Below, piece by piece: positions 1 to 6,439 of a stretch of 7,613 nucleotides of DNA (its first letter is position 1; every line of letters starts with the position of its first letter). The notes below the pieces were generated by a model, which searched no databases, had not been told where the DNA came from, and saw only the letters and a program-made list of their open reading frames with translations. The stretch is taken from NCBI GenBank assembly GCA_945860325.1, contig CAMARL010000086.1:1-7613 (forward strand). The letters are read 5' to 3'. Position numbers and translations under genes: made by a program. The stretch comes from Spirosoma fluviale. GTDB lineage: Bacteria > Bacteroidota > Bacteroidia > Cytophagales > Spirosomataceae.

Positions 1-639
1 TTCGATTCCTTATTAGTCAAAGGCCAAGTTCCTCATTTTAATTCTTTGCGCTTCCCAAATGACCATACCGAAGGACAGAAAATTGGTGCAAAAACACCTT
101 ATGCATACATTGCCGACAATGACTATGCCATTGGATTGTTTGTTGAGCACCTTTCCAAATCTCCTATTTGGAAAGAAACGGCCATTTTTATTGTCGAAGA
201 TGACGCCCAAAACGGTTCCGATCACGTAGATGCGCACCGAACAACAGCCTATGTAGCCGGAGGATTTGTGAAAAGAGGATTTGTGGACCATACGCCATAC
301 TCCACTTCGTCAATGTTAAGAACTATGGAATTAATTTTAGGCCTGCCTCCTATGAGTCAATATGACGCATCGGCTACACCGATGTTTAGAAGTTTCACAT
401 CAAAAGCTGACCTCTCCATATTTAAACATATTTTGCCAACGGTCGATTTGTTCGAAAAAAATACGAAGGAGAATGCGAGCTCTCGTATGAGTGAAAAATT
501 TGATTTCTCAAAAGAAGATTCAGCACCTGATTTAGAGTTAAACCAAGTTATTTGGAAAGCTGTTAGGGGAGAAGATTCCGAAATGCCAGCACCTAGAAGG
601 GCTGCCTTGTTGAATACTAAGGAAGGAGATGAAGATTAA
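1..639 (+). CDS. C-terminal part of alkaline-phosphatase-superfamily phosphoesterase (YncE-propeller-associated type), 5'-truncated by window
   Basis: The frame is open from base 1 and ends at TAA 637-639, giving 212 visible residues; the true start lies outside the window, and the TTG at 46 is only an internal Leu codon. The segment matches the C-terminal half of the metal-dependent phosphoesterases commonly annotated as bifunctional YncE-family/alkaline-phosphatase-family proteins. Visible landmarks are FPNDHTEG (residues 18-25), ADNDYAIG, and the metal-site-like VEDDAQNGSDHVDAHRT, followed by YSTSSMLRTMELILGLPPMSQYD. In this superfamily such Asp and His residues bind the catalytic divalent metals. 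The tail LNQVIWKAVRGED..MPAPRRAALL is also family-typical, so the C-terminus looks intact. The beta-propeller expected upstream cannot be seen. The protein is probably exported. Its end overlaps the next gene by 11 bp, suggesting co-translation with the receptor. The phosphoester substrate is unknown. Confidence 0.85.
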   Translation, partial: FDSLLVKGQVPHFNSLRFPNDHTEGQKIGAKTPYAYIADNDYAIGLFVEHLSKSPIWKETAIFIVEDDAQNGSDHVDAHRTTAYVAGGFVKRGFVDHTPYSTSSMLRTMELILGLPPMSQYDASATPMFRSFTSKADLSIFKHILPTVDLFEKNTKENASSRMSEKFDFSKEDSAPDLELNQVIWKAVRGEDSEMPAPRRAALLNTKEGDED

Positions 640-2734
640 GATTTTTTTTCCCTTTTCATTTTTTATGTATGTCCTAAGCTTTACTAACTTTTGGAAAGTT
701 AGTAAAGCTAAAGGACATAAAAAATGGCTTCTATTGCTTTTATCAGTTAATTGGATTACCCCATTTGTGAGTTTTGGGCAGAAAAATAATCCGGATACGC
801 TGGCAAATGTGGTTGTAAGTGCTAGTCGGCAACAAATTTCTGCGTTAAAAACTCCTTATTCCGTAAGTGTCTTACAAATAAAAGACATCGAAAAATTGGC
901 ATCTCGCGCCACTCCCGATATGCTTTCCAATATCCCAGGAGTCTTCATTCAAAAAACCAATTTGGGAGGCGGTTCCGCATTTGTCAGGGGTTTAACGGGG
1001 AACCAAACCCTGCTCATTATCGACGGAATTAGGTTCAATAATTCTACTTTTCGCTACGGCCCCAACCAATACCTTAACAACATAGACCCCTCCATAATCT
1101 CTAAAATAGAATTGCTAAAAGGGAGTGGATCTGTGCAATACGGATCCGATGCATTGACCGGTGTGGTGAATTTCTTCACACTTCAGCCTGAATTTACGGC
1201 CCAAAAAACCTTTGGCGGACAGTTGTCGGCGCGCCTAGCCACCGAAGGAATGGAGCTTAGCGAGCAATTAAAAATGACTTATACCTCCGAAAATACCGGC
1301 ATCGTTTTTGTGGGGGCCAATAAGCAATTTGGCGATATTGTACGAGGTGGTGGATTAGGTTTGCAGCGGCCAACAGGCTATAATGAGTGGGATTTTTTCG
1401 GTAAAATTCGCCAGCAATTATCAAAAACATGGATTTTAGAAGGTTTGATTCAAACCACTCAGCAAAGCCAAGTACCTGTTTTTCATAAAATCCAATTGGA
1501 AAATTTCAAAATCAACGAAATGGATTTGCAGAAATACCAAAGAAGCTATTTAAAAGCTATTGGTCAGTATGAAAATCCATTGTTTAAAAAAATCGAGTTT
1601 TCTGTATCGCAACAAACTAGCATCGAACAAAGAAAACTTCAGAAAAATACCTCAACGACGCTTCGTGCTGAAAGAGATGAGATCAATACCATGGGTATTT
1701 TGGCCGACGTACAAAGTCAATTTTCTTCTACTTGGTCCGCACATAGCGGCATTGATTATTTCAACGACCGGATAAACAGCACACGTGAAGATATTAACTT
1801 GACCAATAATTCGATCAAAGCATTAAGGGGACTTTACCCAAATGACGCGGGATACCAATACCAATCCGTCTATTCCATCCATCACTTAGACTTAGATGCA
1901 TGGCAAGTAGAAACCGGATTGCGGTTTCACCAAAATGTAGCAAGTCTGCCCGACACGACCCTAGGCTTAACTCAGGTAAAATCAAGTGCGCTCGTGTATT
2001 CATTAGGTGTAGCAAGGGCGATAAGCCAAGGAATTTCCATCTATGCCAATACAAGTTCAGGATTTAGGGCGCCCAACATGGACGATTTAGGCAGCCTCGG
2101 TATTGTAGATTTTAGGTATGAACTACCTGCATTTGACCTAAAACCTGAGTATTCCCAAAATTATGAGGTTGGAATTAAAATTTCAAAAGCCAAATTTTTT
2201 CAGGAATTAACCCTTTTCCAAACGGAATTGGAAAATTTAATCACCCGAATAAAAACGAGTCAATTCATTCAGAGTTATCCCGTATACGAAAAGCGAAATG
2301 TGGATAAAGCATTTTTACGAGGGGGAGAATGGAGCGGTCGATACGAACTTTCAAATTCCGTTTCCGCAAAAGCCAACATTTCCTATGTGTATGGCCAAAG
2401 CGTGACATTAAATGACCCCATGCGGCGGATTCCTCCTTTGCATGGTGGCTTCAGCTTGAGCTATGCTAGAAAAAATCTGTTTGTAAATTCCGAGCTTTTA
2501 TTTGCCGCTGCCCAAGACCGCTTAAGTGCCGGAGATAAGGCAGATAATCGAATGAACCCTTTGGGAACGCCGGGTTGGGCGATCATTAATGTGCGGGCCA
2601 ATTACCTATTTAATTCACACTTCAGTGTTTCTTTACAAGCCCAAAATTTGGGCGATGTCGACTACCGAATGCATGGATCTGGAATCAATGGGGTAGGAAG
2701 AAGTTTATGGGGCCAAATTCATTTGAAGTTTTAA
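629..2734 (+). CDS. TonB-dependent outer-membrane receptor, heme/hemoglobin-receptor-like, N-terminus altered by a repeat
   Basis: A 701-residue outer-membrane receptor. A TonB-box-like DTLANVVVSAS lies at residues 56-66. The plug domain spans about 68-184 with TPDMLSNIPGVFIQ, FVRGLTGNQTLLIIDGIR and IELLKGSGSVQYGSDALTGVVN. The remainder is a 22-strand-type barrel ending in Phe. The sequence RYGPNQYLNNIDP in the plug, and AGDKADNRM..GTPGW and DYRMHGSGINGVGRS near the end, resemble the heme/hemoglobin/siderophore receptor branch (CirA/HmuR-like); the ligand is not proven. There is no carboxypeptidase-like domain and no SusD partner, so it is not a SusC. The start is ATG 629, with AAGGAG directly before it and an 11-bp overlap with the phosphoesterase; ATG 665 (689 aa) is the alternative. 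The N-terminus is odd: two hydrophobic stretches (residues 5-18 and 34-50) are separated by a basic segment encoded by repeat copy 1. The predicted mature end is Gln51 after FVSFG. Confidence 0.9.
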   Translation: MKIKIFFPFSFFMYVLSFTNFWKVSKAKGHKKWLLLLLSVNWITPFVSFGQKNNPDTLANVVVSASRQQISALKTPYSVSVLQIKDIEKLASRATPDMLSNIPGVFIQKTNLGGGSAFVRGLTGNQTLLIIDGIRFNNSTFRYGPNQYLNNIDPSIISKIELLKGSGSVQYGSDALTGVVNFFTLQPEFTAQKTFGGQLSARLATEGMELSEQLKMTYTSENTGIVFVGANKQFGDIVRGGGLGLQRPTGYNEWDFFGKIRQQLSKTWILEGLIQTTQQSQVPVFHKIQLENFKINEMDLQKYQRSYLKAIGQYENPLFKKIEFSVSQQTSIEQRKLQKNTSTTLRAERDEINTMGILADVQSQFSSTWSAHSGIDYFNDRINSTREDINLTNNSIKALRGLYPNDAGYQYQSVYSIHHLDLDAWQVETGLRFHQNVASLPDTTLGLTQVKSSALVYSLGVARAISQGISIYANTSSGFRAPNMDDLGSLGIVDFRYELPAFDLKPEYSQNYEVGIKISKAKFFQELTLFQTELENLITRIKTSQFIQSYPVYEKRNVDKAFLRGGEWSGRYELSNSVSAKANISYVYGQSVTLNDPMRRIPPLHGGFSLSYARKNLFVNSELLFAAAQDRLSAGDKADNRMNPLGTPGWAIINVRANYLFNSHFSVSLQAQNLGDVDYRMHGSGINGVGRSLWGQIHLKF
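668..753 (+). repeat. Palindromic repeat, copy 1, inside the 5' coding region of the first TonB receptor
   Basis: The element is an imperfect palindrome followed by a conserved tail. The outer stem TATGTCCT (668-675) pairs with AGGACATA (712-719). The inner 15-bp stem AGCTTTACTAACTTT (677-691) pairs perfectly with 695-709 around the loop TGG, with A and AA bulges between the stems. The tail after the A-run includes a 23-bp core (731-753) identical to 2800-2822. The reading frame of the receptor gene crosses the whole element, which encodes residues 14 to about 42, including the basic KAKGHKKW and the hydrophobic WLLLLLSVNW. Exact ends are uncertain by a few bases; no clear target-site duplication is seen. 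Confidence 0.85.
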
Positions 2735-2737
2735 TGC

Positions 2738-2822
2738 TATATCCTAAGCTTTAAAACTTTTCGAAAAGTTTAAAAGCTAAAAGATATAAAAAATGCCCCC
2801 TATTGCTTTTATCAGTTAATTG
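2738..2822 (+). repeat. Palindromic repeat, copy 2, directly after the first TonB receptor gene
   Basis: Second copy, in the same orientation as copy 1 and 2070 bp downstream, starting 3 bases after the receptor stop codon. Outer stem TATATCCT (2738-2745) pairs with AAGATATA (2781-2788) with one C.A mismatch. Inner stem AGCTTTAAAACTTTT (2747-2761) pairs with 2764-2778 at 14 of 15 positions. The middle of the arms differs from copy 1 while pairing is retained, and G671:C716 of copy 1 corresponds to A2741:T2785 here. The 23-bp tail core (2800-2822) is identical to copy 1. The receptor's stop codon precedes this copy, so it is non-coding; its hairpin could also stabilise the mRNA 3' end or weaken read-through. 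Confidence 0.85.
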
Positions 2823-2907
2823 AATTTTTGAGAATTCAAGGAAGGATCTTCGAGTAGCCAATAATTCTTACATTTGTAAAAATTTAATAGCTGCATTTAA
2901 ACCAAAA

Positions 2908-2940
2908 AACATTTTTAAACAATCCGTTGTTTAAAATGTT
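2908..2940. terminator. Strong AT-rich hairpin, possible terminator or operator
   Basis: AACATTTTTAAACAA (2908-2922) pairs with TTGTTTAAAATGTT (2927-2940) around the loop TCCG, leaving one bulged T, for 14 paired bases. It is unrelated in sequence to the repeat at 2738-2822. The run after the right arm (ATTTACAC) is not a good U-tract, so a classic intrinsic terminator is doubtful. It could end transcription of the upstream receptor inefficiently, or act as a protein-binding palindrome or mRNA structure in the leader of the downstream gene. Confidence 0.4.
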
Positions 2941-2977
2941 ATTTACACAAAAAACAAATAAAATACAAAATCACTTC

Positions 2978-2991
2978 TTGACCTACATCAA
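2978..2991. promoter_or_regulatory. FNR/CRP-family operator candidate (TTGA-N6-TCAA)
   Basis: TTGACCTACATCAA matches the FNR/DNR-type consensus TTGAT-N4-ATCAA at nine of ten defined bases. Its centre (2984.5) lies about 41 bp upstream of the ATG at 3026. A -7-like CACCTTTG (3014-3021) lies downstream, and no -33 TTG sits at normal spacing. The geometry would fit class II activation of a promoter whose transcript begins at or next to the start codon. The match is seen in sequence; regulation by oxygen or nitric oxide through an FNR-like protein is inferred. Confidence 0.45.
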
Positions 2992-3024
2992 TGCAAAGCC
3001 TTTCTAAAGGCTGCACCTTTGCAT
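2991..3024. repeat. Nested inverted repeat abutting the start codon of the second TonB receptor
   Basis: ATGCAAAG (2991-2998) is a perfect inverted match to CTTTGCAT (3017-3024). Between them GCCTTT (2998-3003) pairs with AAAGGC (3006-3011) around CT. The outer pair overlaps the FNR-like site by one base and covers the possible -7 element. As DNA it could be an operator; as RNA it could only act if transcription starts further upstream, where it would place a structure next to the ATG. Confidence 0.5.
3014..3021 (+). promoter_or_regulatory. Possible Bacteroidota -7 element for the second TonB receptor
   Basis: CACCTTTG differs from the Bacteroidota -7 consensus TAnnTTTG only at its first base. 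It ends four bases before ATG 3026, so it would imply a leaderless or nearly leaderless transcript. There is no -33 TTG at the usual spacing; the upstream TTG at 2978 is too far away but belongs to the FNR-like site, which could substitute by activation. The motif is short, so confidence is low. Confidence 0.3.
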
Positions 3025-3025
3025 C

Positions 3026-5482
3026 ATGAAAAATTTACAATACAAATTCGTTTTTTTTCTGTTTCTGACCACCATAAATTTTGCTTGGGGTCAGACCAAC
3101 GGCAGAATTTCAGGAAAGGTTGTAGATAAATTAACTCAGAAGCCCATCGAGGGGGTCAACATAAATTTAGAGTCGACCAATAAAGTAGGTCAAAGCGACA
3201 GCCTAGGTAAATTCAGAATCACTGGCATCCCCTTGAAATCATATAATCTAATCTTATCCATGGTCGGGTATAAAAAGCAAACGCTTTTTAATGTCATTGT
3301 AAATGCAGGAAATGAAAGCTTTTTCAATATAGAATTAGAATCTGCCAACAATGAACTCAACGAAGTCATTGTAACTCAAAACCGCAAAACAGCTAAAGTC
3401 GCTACTCTTGAATCTCCTTTAAGTGTTCAAAGATTGACAACGGAGGAAATAAAAAGCAACCCAGGCGGAGATTTTGATATAAGTAAAGTGATACAAGCAC
3501 TACCTGGCGTGGGTGGAGGGGCTCAGGGGGGCAGTTTCAGAAATGACATTATCATTCGAGGAGGTGGGCCAAATGAAAATGTTTATTACCTAGATGGCAT
3601 CGAAATTCCCGTACTCAACCATTTTCAAACCCAAGGATCCAGCGGCGGGCCTCAAGGCATGTTAAATGTTTCCTTTATTGAAGACGTAAAATTGAACTCT
3701 ACAGCATTTGACGCGCGATATGATAATGCATTAAGTTCCGTATTTCAGTTTCGTCAAAGAACAGGAAATCCCAATAAATTTCAAGGAAATGTTCGTTTAA
3801 GCGCCACAGAATTCGTTTTAACTTCGGAAGGACCTTTATCAAAAAGTGGGAAAACAACTTTTTTAGCATCCGCAAGAAGGTCCTATTTGCAGTTCCTTTT
3901 TCAGGCATTAGATATTCCCATAAGACCTAATTTCTGGGATTTTCAAACCAAGATTACACATCAAATTGACAGCAAAACCTCCATTTCATTTATGGCTTTG
4001 GGGGCGATCGATGAATTCAGTTTTTCTACCATCAAAAAAGAGACGCCCGAAAAACTGTACATCTATAATTCAAATCCACTCATCAACCAGTGGAATTACA
4101 CCACGGGAATTACGCTTAAACGACTAACCGAAAATGGATATTTTAATTTGGCCATTAGTCGCAATACGTTTGATAATGACATCAAAAAATACGAAGACAA
4201 TCAAATTAAAGATCCTAATCTCGTCAACTTATCCCTTCAGTCGAGAGAAACCGAAAACAAATTGAGATTCGATTTTAATACCAGTCAAAATGGATGGAAA
4301 ATTAGTTACGGACTATCTGCCCAATTGATTGACTATACGAACACTTCGATTACCGTCATTCGAAAAAAATTAACCGATGCCACAGGAAAGGTGATTCAAC
4401 CTGAACTAAAATATTCTTTTAGTAGCCCACTAGGATCATTCGCAAAATATGGGACTTTTGGCCAAGTAAGTAAAGTGTTTTTTGATACCCGACTAGGGCT
4501 AAGTGCGGGATTAAGAACCGATATGAATTCCTTTACAGACCAAGGAAGTGATCCCCTTCAAACCTTATCACCCAGGTTGTCTCTAAGCTATGTTTTATCC
4601 GACAAATGGACTCTAAATGGATCCATAGGGCGCTATTATAAATTAGCTCCATACACTATTTTAGGTTTTGCTGATAATAACGGGAAATTGGTCAATAAAA
4701 ATGCAAAATACCAAGCGAGTGATCATTACGTCGCGGGACTTGAATATTTAGTGAACGATGGATTGCGATTTACAGCAGAAGCTTTTGTGAAAAATTATAG
4801 CCAAGTACCTATCTCGATCAGCAAGGGGATTTCGTTGGCCAACTTAGGTGGAGATTTCAACGTGCTTGGAAATGAACCCGTGACTACTACGGGAAAAGGA
4901 GAAGCCTATGGTTTTGAATTTTTTGCTCAAAAGAAATTAACGGATAAATTCTTTGGAATACTATCTTACACGTATTACAACAGTTCATATAGTGGTTTGG
5001 ATGGTGTTTTAAAGCCAAGTAGTTGGGATAATAGGCATTTACTTAGCCTCACCTGGGGATATAAATTTCCTCGTAATTGGGAGTTGGGATTAAAGTTCAG
5101 ATACCAAGGTGGTGCGCCCTATACACCATTTGACGCGCTTACTTCCCAAGCCAATTTCATGACCCAAGGCGGTGGAATTTTTGACTACACACAATTAAAT
5201 ACGCGGAGATTAAGAAGTTTCCATTCAAGTGACGTGCGAATTGACAAGAAATATAATTTAAAATCGATCACCATTGACGTGTTTTTGGATGTGACCAATT
5301 GGTACATCGCCGCAGCCGATGCCGTTCCCTATTATGCGTTTAAAAGAACAGATGACAACAAAGGTTTTGCCACCACCGATGGAAAACCTATTCAAACCAA
5401 CGGGAGCAACGGTATACCTGTATTGTTGAATAATGACAAGCCTTCTGTTACTCCTACGTTTGGACTGATTGTAGAATTTTAG
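3026..5482 (+). CDS. TonB-dependent outer-membrane receptor with N-terminal carboxypeptidase-regulatory-like domain
   Basis: An 818-residue receptor that moves an unidentified ligand across the outer membrane using TonB energy. ATG 3026 directly yields a good signal peptide (residues 1-22, hydrophobic FVFFLFLTTINFAWG, mature end Gln23). A CarboxypepD_reg-like beta-sandwich follows at about 27-105 (GRISGKVVDKLTQKPIEGVNI ... LSMVGYKKQT). The TonB-box-like LNEVIVTQ is at 111-118. The plug spans about 126-245, with SKVIQALPGVGGG, FRNDIIIRGGGPNENVYYLDGIEIP and FIEDVKLNSTAFDARYDNALSS. The barrel ends in FGLIVEF, with a terminal Phe. At about 800 residues and without a SusD partner it is not a classical SusC; it belongs to the broad Bacteroidota outer-membrane receptor group. 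It is separated from the first receptor by 291 bp carrying its own candidate regulatory signals, so it is probably a separate transcription unit. The ligand cannot be read from the sequence. Confidence 0.92.
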   Translation: MKNLQYKFVFFLFLTTINFAWGQTNGRISGKVVDKLTQKPIEGVNINLESTNKVGQSDSLGKFRITGIPLKSYNLILSMVGYKKQTLFNVIVNAGNESFFNIELESANNELNEVIVTQNRKTAKVATLESPLSVQRLTTEEIKSNPGGDFDISKVIQALPGVGGGAQGGSFRNDIIIRGGGPNENVYYLDGIEIPVLNHFQTQGSSGGPQGMLNVSFIEDVKLNSTAFDARYDNALSSVFQFRQRTGNPNKFQGNVRLSATEFVLTSEGPLSKSGKTTFLASARRSYLQFLFQALDIPIRPNFWDFQTKITHQIDSKTSISFMALGAIDEFSFSTIKKETPEKLYIYNSNPLINQWNYTTGITLKRLTENGYFNLAISRNTFDNDIKKYEDNQIKDPNLVNLSLQSRETENKLRFDFNTSQNGWKISYGLSAQLIDYTNTSITVIRKKLTDATGKVIQPELKYSFSSPLGSFAKYGTFGQVSKVFFDTRLGLSAGLRTDMNSFTDQGSDPLQTLSPRLSLSYVLSDKWTLNGSIGRYYKLAPYTILGFADNNGKLVNKNAKYQASDHYVAGLEYLVNDGLRFTAEAFVKNYSQVPISISKGISLANLGGDFNVLGNEPVTTTGKGEAYGFEFFAQKKLTDKFFGILSYTYYNSSYSGLDGVLKPSSWDNRHLLSLTWGYKFPRNWELGLKFRYQGGAPYTPFDALTSQANFMTQGGGIFDYTQLNTRRLRSFHSSDVRIDKKYNLKSITIDVFLDVTNWYIAAADAVPYYAFKRTDDNKGFATTDGKPIQTNGSNGIPVLLNNDKPSVTPTFGLIVEF

Positions 5483-5545
5483 GGAGGGAGTATTGGAATT
5501 GGATCAAAAAATATAAACGCAAAGCTTTTACAAAACCTTTTTTGA
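5483..5545. terminator. Weak shared terminator candidate between convergent genes
   Basis: The 45-bp gap between the convergent stop codons, extended slightly into the minus-strand gene, holds TCAAAAAA (5504-5511) and its inverted match TTTTTTGA (5538-5545), with the self-complementary AAAGCTTT (5521-5528) in the loop. The A and T runs would give a U-tract on either strand, but the stem is AT-only and the loop long. The right arm overlaps the last codons of the lyase gene. This is a guess from position and weak pairing. Confidence 0.25.
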
Positions 5546-6433
5546 CTCCTCAATCAAAAGATTCAATTCCGCTTTCATCGCATCGGTCAATTCACCCACA
5601 TCGCGGCGCGTATATAGGTCGATTTCAAATCCCGTTTTTTGTAACACATATTTCGCGGCTGTCGGATAAGACGTGTGCATCACATCAATATTGTCTGCAA
5701 AAAATGCCTGGACCTTGGCGACTTGCGCCGAATCGCCCGCATCATTGAAATGAGTACAAAGCCAGACAATTAATTCCGGAAATAAATTTCCCTGAATACA
5801 AGAAAGCCCTTTTGCACCAGCTTGCAAGGATAAAAGCGCATGGCCCATATAAGCATCATACAAACCAAAATTATACCCAGCGCCAGCCTGCACTCGAGCC
5901 CTCACTTGTTGGATATCTAAACTCGTATCCTTATGGTAAACCAAACGGCCCGTTGGCAATAAATCTTCCAAAATTTCCACCGTAATTAATCGCTTATACG
6001 GAACAGGACATTCATAAATTCCCAAGGGAACTCCCGGAGTCAAATTCATAAACTGATGCATCCGTTCTAAAAAAACAGCATCCGATTCATGTTCTTGAGT
6101 TAAAATATTATTTAAGACAATCACCGCCTGGACACCCAAAGCGTGTAATTGATTAGAAAACTCAGCCATCTGTTCCATGGTCCCTTCGATGGTCCCAGTC
6201 GCCACGACAGGTACTCGGCCAGCCGCTGTTTCCAACACCGTTTTAACCACATCTAAACGCTCCTGTTCAGATAATTCATACATTTCACTTGATAGGCAAT
6301 TGGCAAACAATCCCTTGGCGCCCACCTGAATATACATATCGGTCAAGCGCACAAGTCCTTTAAAATCAACTTGGCCCGTAGGCGTAAAAGGGGTCAACAT
6401 AACGGGGATAAATCCCTCGGGTAATTGGCTCAT
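5528..6433 (-). CDS. DHDPS/N-acetylneuraminate lyase family class I aldolase, atypical active site
   Basis: A 301-residue (beta/alpha)8-barrel aldolase, the usual length for the family. It starts at ATG 6433 (MSQLPEGFIPVML); the TTG six bases upstream is less likely. The Schiff-base lysine is Lys168 in LVYHKDTS, and the catalytic tyrosine is Tyr140 in GIYECPVPYKR. Their 28-residue spacing equals that of E. coli DapA Tyr133/Lys161. The usual G-T/S-T-G-E loop is CLSSEMYELSEQER, keeping Ser48-Ser49 and Glu50. The second aromatic residue of DapA (Tyr107) is replaced in VLNNILTQ, and the DapA arginine after the YNVP-type motif is not at its normal spacing, so lysine biosynthesis is unlikely. The family cleaves or forms C-C bonds of pyruvate-derived 2-keto acids. 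The gene lies 6 bp after the symporter stop codon, so catabolism of an imported sugar acid, sialic acid being one candidate, is inferred. It is cytoplasmic. Confidence 0.85.
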   Translation of the reverse strand: MSQLPEGFIPVMLTPFTPTGQVDFKGLVRLTDMYIQVGAKGLFANCLSSEMYELSEQERLDVVKTVLETAAGRVPVVATGTIEGTMEQMAEFSNQLHALGVQAVIVLNNILTQEHESDAVFLERMHQFMNLTPGVPLGIYECPVPYKRLITVEILEDLLPTGRLVYHKDTSLDIQQVRARVQAGAGYNFGLYDAYMGHALLSLQAGAKGLSCIQGNLFPELIVWLCTHFNDAGDSAQVAKVQAFFADNIDVMHTSYPTAAKYVLQKTGFEIDLYTRRDVGELTDAMKAELNLLIEESKKVL

Positions 6434-6439
6434 AAACAA

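Larger units (their letters stand above)
2735..3025. other. 291-bp intergenic region between the two TonB receptor genes
   Basis: This AT-rich gap holds, in order: repeat copy 2 (2738-2822), a TAnnTTTG match TACATTTG (2869-2876), a separate strong palindrome (2908-2940), an FNR/CRP-family operator candidate (2978-2991), and a nested inverted repeat (2991-3024) abutting the start codon of the second receptor. The short ATG frame at 2792 ends after eight codons. No RNA gene is recognised. The TACATTTG motif fits the Bacteroidota -7 consensus but lacks a TTG at the right distance upstream, so it is only a weak promoter candidate. Confidence 0.7.

Noticed and set aside
724..750. ATG 724 as start of the first TonB receptor
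   Set aside because: This frame is not the receptor frame and stops after eight codons.
731..770. Promoter inside repeat copy 1 (TTG at 734 with a downstream TTTG)
   Set aside because: No TAnnTTTG lies at proper spacing; CCCATTTG does not fit the conserved TA, and the region is coding.
1815..2054. Minus-strand and alternate-frame ORFs inside the receptor, aldolase and symporter genes (for example 1560-1775, 1815-2054, 3699-3908, 5542-5748, 7212-7448)
   Set aside because: They lie wholly within well-supported genes, show no recognisable family and look like frame shadows.
2738..2822. Integron attC-like site after a cassette gene
   Set aside because: An imperfect palindrome behind a gene resembles a cassette layout, but the GTTRRRY core triplets are not present at the expected places (the nearest, GTTAATT, does not match), no integrase is visible, and copy 1 lies inside a coding region.
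3026..5482. SusC-type polysaccharide-utilisation receptor
   Set aside because: It has a carboxypeptidase-like domain and a plug, but it is shorter than typical SusC proteins, and no SusD-like gene or glycoside hydrolase adjoins it.
5521..5543. Possible third, degenerate copy of the palindromic repeat (AAGCTTTTAC followed by AAAACC and T-run)
   Set aside because: The resemblance covers only the left arm, lacks the right arm and 23-bp core, and largely coincides with the last codons of the aldolase gene (SKKVL stop).
6434..6439. TTG 6439 as start of the aldolase gene
   Set aside because: It adds only two residues before a good ATG at 6433; neither has a clear Shine-Dalgarno sequence, and ATG is the more usual choice.
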